A stretch of 11,125 bases of DNA from positions 177,489 to 188,613 of the forward strand of contig NAOQ01000072.1 of the NCBI GenBank assembly GCA_002751075.1. The letters are read 5' to 3'. The stretch comes from Ichthyophonus hoferi. Lineage: Eukaryota; Opisthokonta; Ichthyosporea; Ichthyophonida; Ichthyophonidae. The translations under genes and the position numbers were made by a program. The notes beneath the pieces are model-generated. The model had not been told where the DNA came from. It ran no database searches and was given only the letters and a program-made list of their open reading frames with translations. Positions 8,039 to 11,125 of this stretch are shown one piece after another (the stretch's first letter is position 1; every line of letters begins with the position of its first letter).

Positions 8039-8170
8039 TTTATGGCTTAATAGCTATTGGCCAATAGAGCACATGCTCTAGTACCCATTTCCTATTGGCT
8101 AACTTATAATTCTTGGGCCAAGACTCCTGGAAAATCATATTTAGCCAGTCAGTAAGAGCTAAGCCATAAA
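8039..8170. mobile_element. 132-bp TIR-bounded unit, MITE-like
   Basis: Perfect 11-bp terminal inverted repeats, TTTATGGCTTA (8039-8049) and TAAGCCATAAA (8160-8170), bound a short non-coding unit. Inside are a 14-bp perfect palindrome CTATTGGCCAATAG (8054-8067), an overlapping TAGAGCA-CA-TGCTCTA (8065-8080), a second CTATTGGCT (8092-8100) and CTTGGGCCAAG (8112-8122). Size and layout fit a miniature inverted-repeat DNA element, but no clear target duplication flanks it and no second copy was found. Confidence 0.4.
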
Positions 8171-8728
8171 AAGTTTAAATTGAGGATGCTTCCACATACC
8201 AACGAGATAAAATAGTTCTATACTAGATTTTCTATCTCTGGTAAGAGATCAGTTTTAACATCATAAAGGTGATTCAGGTATAGGTATAGTTCATTATTGC
8301 AATTATAATGAATTTATTCATCATTAACTAGTTATCAGCGTAGCCAATAAAACCAGTGTAGAAATCAGAAACACTGATAACAAAAAGTCACTCGACAGCT
8401 GAACCCGTATTATTAGACCTGAGGAAGGAAATATTCCGTAACAATTTATAAAGTAGTGTTTATAATGGTATTCGTTTTTCATTTGCTATCTTTTAAATCA
8501 CCCATATCATGTTGCCAAAGTCATGAAGAAGTATGATTTGGCCAATAAAACTATTGACAATAAGGAAATGATATACATCGTTTAATATGCCCAGATACAT
8601 TGGTGTCATTAGTATCATTGTAATATTATACGTATTATGTGCAAATGAAAGGTACCAATGGTTAGTTAATTTAGTATTAATTTTTGCATCCAATAAAAAA
8701 AACAAATTTAGTTGGCTTCCATTTTTCT
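8171..8728. other. AT-rich intergenic DNA
   Basis: No supported gene. A 70-codon hydrophobic frame on the minus strand (8493-8705) is most likely chance. Several GCCAATA words occur (8344, 8540). Confidence 0.55.
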
Positions 8729-8909
8729 ATTGGTGTATATAATGACGCAATGAATTGGTCAAAATAGGCATTGGCTCACTACATGTTCTTGAAAAATTAG
8801 CATAAAATGCATAAACTAGACCATTGAGTGTACTCATACTAGGAGGAATATAATAGAAATAATATATTATATGTTATTTTAGAGTGTAAGGTAAGCGTAG
8901 TATATAAAA
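8729..8909 (+). promoter_or_regulatory. Candidate promoter: CCAAT-box cluster and TATA-like site
   Basis: Three ATTGG words (reverse CCAAT boxes) at 8729, 8754 and 8770 fall within 46 bases, followed by TATATAAAA at 8901-8909, about 270-310 bases before the possible starts of the PH-domain gene. CCAAT boxes are bound by the Hap2/3/5 (NF-Y) complex in fungi. ATTGG is common across the whole window, so clustering here may mean little. Confidence 0.3.
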
Positions 8910-9176
8910 CTTTTTCCTTAGTGTAAATATAGGTAGTTGTATTAGGTAGTGATATATTTATTTATTTTTGCTTTTTATTTCGGTAAAATCACCAGCCCAA
9001 GTCCTCCCATTCCTAGAGTATTACAGACCTATACAATCTGATAAAGTGGTTAATGAAGTGAAATGCAACTGATATACAAGTGAAATGCATTAGCCATTAA
9101 TAGAAGACCAAAGTGAAGAGGATTTGAAAGTAAGAAAGTTTAGTATTATAGGTGAGCGATTTAATCTTTTGTTTTA

Positions 9177-9335
9177 ATGTCTTTTTTTACAAAAATTGTA
9201 CACAGGAACATGTTTTCAAAAAAGCATGCAAATGTACCCGTAGAACCAGTCGGGGTGACTTTAGAAGAGTTCAAGGCGGGGTCTCCTATAGCCTCTCATC
9301 TGATGATACAGGAGAAAGGACTCTTTAGCTCAAAG
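9177..9335 (+). CDS. PH gene exon 1 (start uncertain)
   Basis: The frame is open from 9165 (in-frame TAA at 9162-9164) to donor GTGAAT after 9335. Two starts compete: ATG 9177, with T at -3, adds 11 residues MSFFTKIVHRN; ATG 9210 has A at -3 and better context. A good acceptor, TGTACACAG, ends at 9205, so the exon may instead begin at 9206 after an upstream intron, with ATG 9210 as start or as an internal Met. I favour 9210. Confidence 0.65.
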
Positions 9336-10433
9336 GTGAATTTATACACATTTGTACACAAACAGTTTACAGTTGAGCTATTATACAGCCACCTGTATTT
9401 GACCCTTACCTTGTGTTTCATGTTTTAGTTTTAATTGTGTTGTTTTTGTTTTTTTGCATTTTAATAATAAGACGTTAATGACACATGGAAATCCATATTT
9501 ATCTTTTTTGGTCCGGAGGGAAAATATAAACATGGTTTATAACACGTCAAAGAGATTTACCTTCGAACTAGGCTACATATACACTCATTTGTATATATTA
9601 TAGAACAAGCTACCCTTTTAAATAACCATAATCTTACACAGCCACACACATATAATTGTAATCAAAATTATAAAAAATACCATTAAGAGATACAAATCAG
9701 AACGTTAAAAATACACCAATTCATCATCTTTATAAAATAAATATTTATATAGCCAAGTCGCAGTCACACAAGAAGAGATTATAAGACATATACAATCATT
9801 TATAAATATATGCTAGAGTAAAAAAAAGGTTGAACAATACTCTAGATATGACTTACTATTTTCTGCCTTAACATAAGTCAAGTATTTACTATGGTTATAT
9901 AGAGAGTATGAGTATAGAAGGAGATAGGAAAAGGGATATATAATTGGAGAATAAGAATGGGAAACGACAGATAAAAATCATATTGAGAAGTTAACCAGTA
10001 GGTAATTGATGCTTTCTTAGATTAATGATATCAGATGGTTATTTCACCAATAAGCGAATTCTATAAATTATAAAAGTTCTGTTTTAGATTTTATCTTACC
10101 AATCTTAAAAATGTGAGATTTAGAGTGAATGAATACATGAATAAAGGCTATATTTGGCTATCGTAATGTCCTTCATCCTATCAAAACCATACTTTATCAT
10201 GCTACTCCATGACTGTATTTATAAAGTCACACTTGGTCACGCACGATTATGACTCGACCTATTACCTTAATATATCATATCTACCAATATACTTACACAA
10301 TGCTCTACACCAGTCATGGAAGAAACGTTGGTTTCGTTTAACTATTTGCCACGAAGCCTTTGGCAAAGGATGCATATATGTATTTAGCGATCAGAAGGAA
10401 AAAAAAGTACTGGCTGTACACGACATTTCATCA
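9177..10433 (+). CDS. PH-domain protein, N-terminal part, two exons
   Basis: Exon 9177/9206-9335 joins exon 10314-10433 in phase 0. From the ATG at 9210 the product reads MFSKKHANVPVEPVGVTLEE, then FKAGSPIASHLM...GLFSSK, then SWKKRWFRLTI...GCIYVFSDQKEKKVLAVHDISS. The K-SWKKRWFRL strand followed by a second strand with a charged turn is the classic opening of a pleckstrin-homology domain, with the basic residues that often bind phosphoinositides. PH proteins work at membranes as adaptors or signalling parts. The stretch LEEFKAGSPIASHL recalls fungal Caf120/Skg3-like proteins, from memory only and unsure. The remainder of the PH domain and protein lies beyond 10433 and probably beyond the window. 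Confidence 0.7.
9336..10313 (+). other. PH gene intron (978 bases)
   Basis: An AT-rich intron with donor GTGAAT and acceptor ACACCAG, the longest resolved in the window and nearly 1 kb, unusual for a fungus. No exon or repeat was seen inside. Confidence 0.75.
10314..10433 (+). CDS. PH gene exon 2, PH-domain strands
   Basis: Forty codons in phase 0 between acceptor CTACACCAG and donor GTATGT. It carries SWKKRWFRLTICHEAFGKGC then IYVFSDQKEKKVLAVHDISS. The loop between the first two strands (CHEAFGKG) is slightly long for a PH domain. The next exon is not identified. Confidence 0.8.
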
Positions 10434-11006
10434 GTATGTTTCATGTTTTGACCCCCCTCTCCTCCTTTTCTGTCATGCTTTATATCTCAGTGTAGCTTTA
10501 GTTTCTAGTTTAGATAGTTGTCTATTTTCTCTTAGGTATGACATATTCGGACATTTGTAGATTCGTATAGTATAATAGAATAGTATGCAAATACACTTGT
10601 TAGAATATGAAAACATTCTGTAGGTATACTTGGTTTCATAACTAAATCAGCAATTAACTGTGAATGTGTTGGTCTGCAGGCGTTATATAAAAGAACACAT
10701 ACATATAACGAGAGAGCACATGCAGCAAAAGATATAATTATGTGATAAGAAATGATAGATAATTTAGATTTTAATGTATTCTAGAGTGCACCAGCGAATG
10801 ATAAATGTACAATGTAAGGTTAACAGTGTAGTAGTATAATAAGGTCTTAGTTATTAAAGGAAGTATTGTAGTAGTATAATAAGGTCTTAGTTATTAAAGG
10901 AAGTATTGGTTTTGTAGGAAGGCCTATTATTTTGCTCTGGGCATGTATTGTATATTCATTTTAGGAATCAACATCTCTATCTCATCTTAGTAGATTGTTA
11001 TACCGG
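10434..11006 (+). other. PH gene intron, unresolved
   Basis: Begins with donor GTATGT and has no convincing next exon. An acceptor GGTCTGCAG with a TTAACT branch candidate ends at 10679, but the frame after it (ALYKRTHTYNERA...) does not look like PH-domain sequence and has no good donor. It contains the 40-bp tandem duplication at 10827-10906. Confidence 0.5.
10827..10906. repeat. 40-bp perfect tandem duplication
   Basis: Two identical 40-base units (10827-10866, 10867-10906) beginning TGTAGTAGTATAATAAGG, with two further matching bases. No differences, so the event is recent or an assembly artefact. Confidence 0.95.
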
Positions 11007-11125
11007 TATGCTATTTGACTGCTATACTATTATACTACTATGCTACTATGCTATTATACCACTTTACTATTATACTTCTATACTATTATACTATTGTACT
11101 GCCATACTATTATACTATTATACTA
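11007..11125. repeat. TACTATTA-type tandem array at window end
   Basis: Irregular 7-10-base units of ACTATTATACT with TGCTACTATG variants run to the last base. Like the arrays in introns 5 and 7 it is poor in G on the plus strand. It continues past the window. Confidence 0.85.

Noticed and set aside
8493-8705. 70-codon hydrophobic frame on the minus strand
   Set aside because: No recognisable family, composition typical of chance frames in AT-rich DNA, no promoter or splice support.
10680-10745. Possible third PH exon after GGTCTGCAG, reading ALYKRTHTYNERA
   Set aside because: Acceptor and phase fit, but the peptide lacks PH-domain character and there is no good donor before the stop.
1-11125. 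CRISPR array or bacterial operon
   Set aside because: No direct repeats with unique spacers; spliceosomal introns show the DNA is eukaryotic nuclear.

Overview
The window is AT-rich eukaryotic nuclear DNA (about 70% A+T by eye) with GT-AG introns. Most introns have a (C/T)TAA(C/T) branch site 10-30 bases before the acceptor, which is the fungal pattern. Together with a fungal-type polysaccharide lyase gene, this points to a fungus. The introns run from 237 to 978 bases, long for a fungus, and the DNA is full of microsatellites, so an early-diverging lineage with an expanded genome is my best guess. That is inference; no marker gene fixes the species.

Bases 567-4885 carry a plus-strand gene for a secreted-type polysaccharide lyase of the alginate lyase family (Pfam PF05426, alpha/alpha-toroid fold). 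I could rebuild eight coding exons by matching phases and family motifs. The N-terminal exon(s), with any signal peptide, lie upstream of base 567 and were not found. The 3' end is open to two readings: a stop just inside the intron at 4891-4893, or splicing to a small last exon at 5597-5640. The Asn-His and Arg/Tyr residues that form the active site in this fold are present, so the gene looks functional.

Bases 5641-9176 hold no gene I can support. They contain a possible poly(A) signal, a diverged copy of a repeat also found before the lyase exons, a GC-richer stretch with a strong hairpin that may be a decayed mobile-element fragment (about 7020-7580), a 132-bp unit with perfect 11-bp terminal inverted repeats (8039-8170), and a cluster of ATTGG (CCAAT-box) words followed by a TATA-like site (8729-8909).

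Bases 9177-10433 carry the first two recognisable exons of a second plus-strand gene, whose product starts with a short N-terminal segment and then a pleckstrin-homology (PH) domain; the rest runs off the window. The last 120 bases are a TACTATTA-type tandem repeat.

The two genes lie in the same orientation about 3.5 kb apart, and nothing in the sequence suggests they act together. The most unusual features are structural: ATTGG/CCAAT words about four times over chance, eight of nine introns with lengths divisible by three, one intron fully open and in frame, and G-poor repeat tracts directly before splice acceptors.
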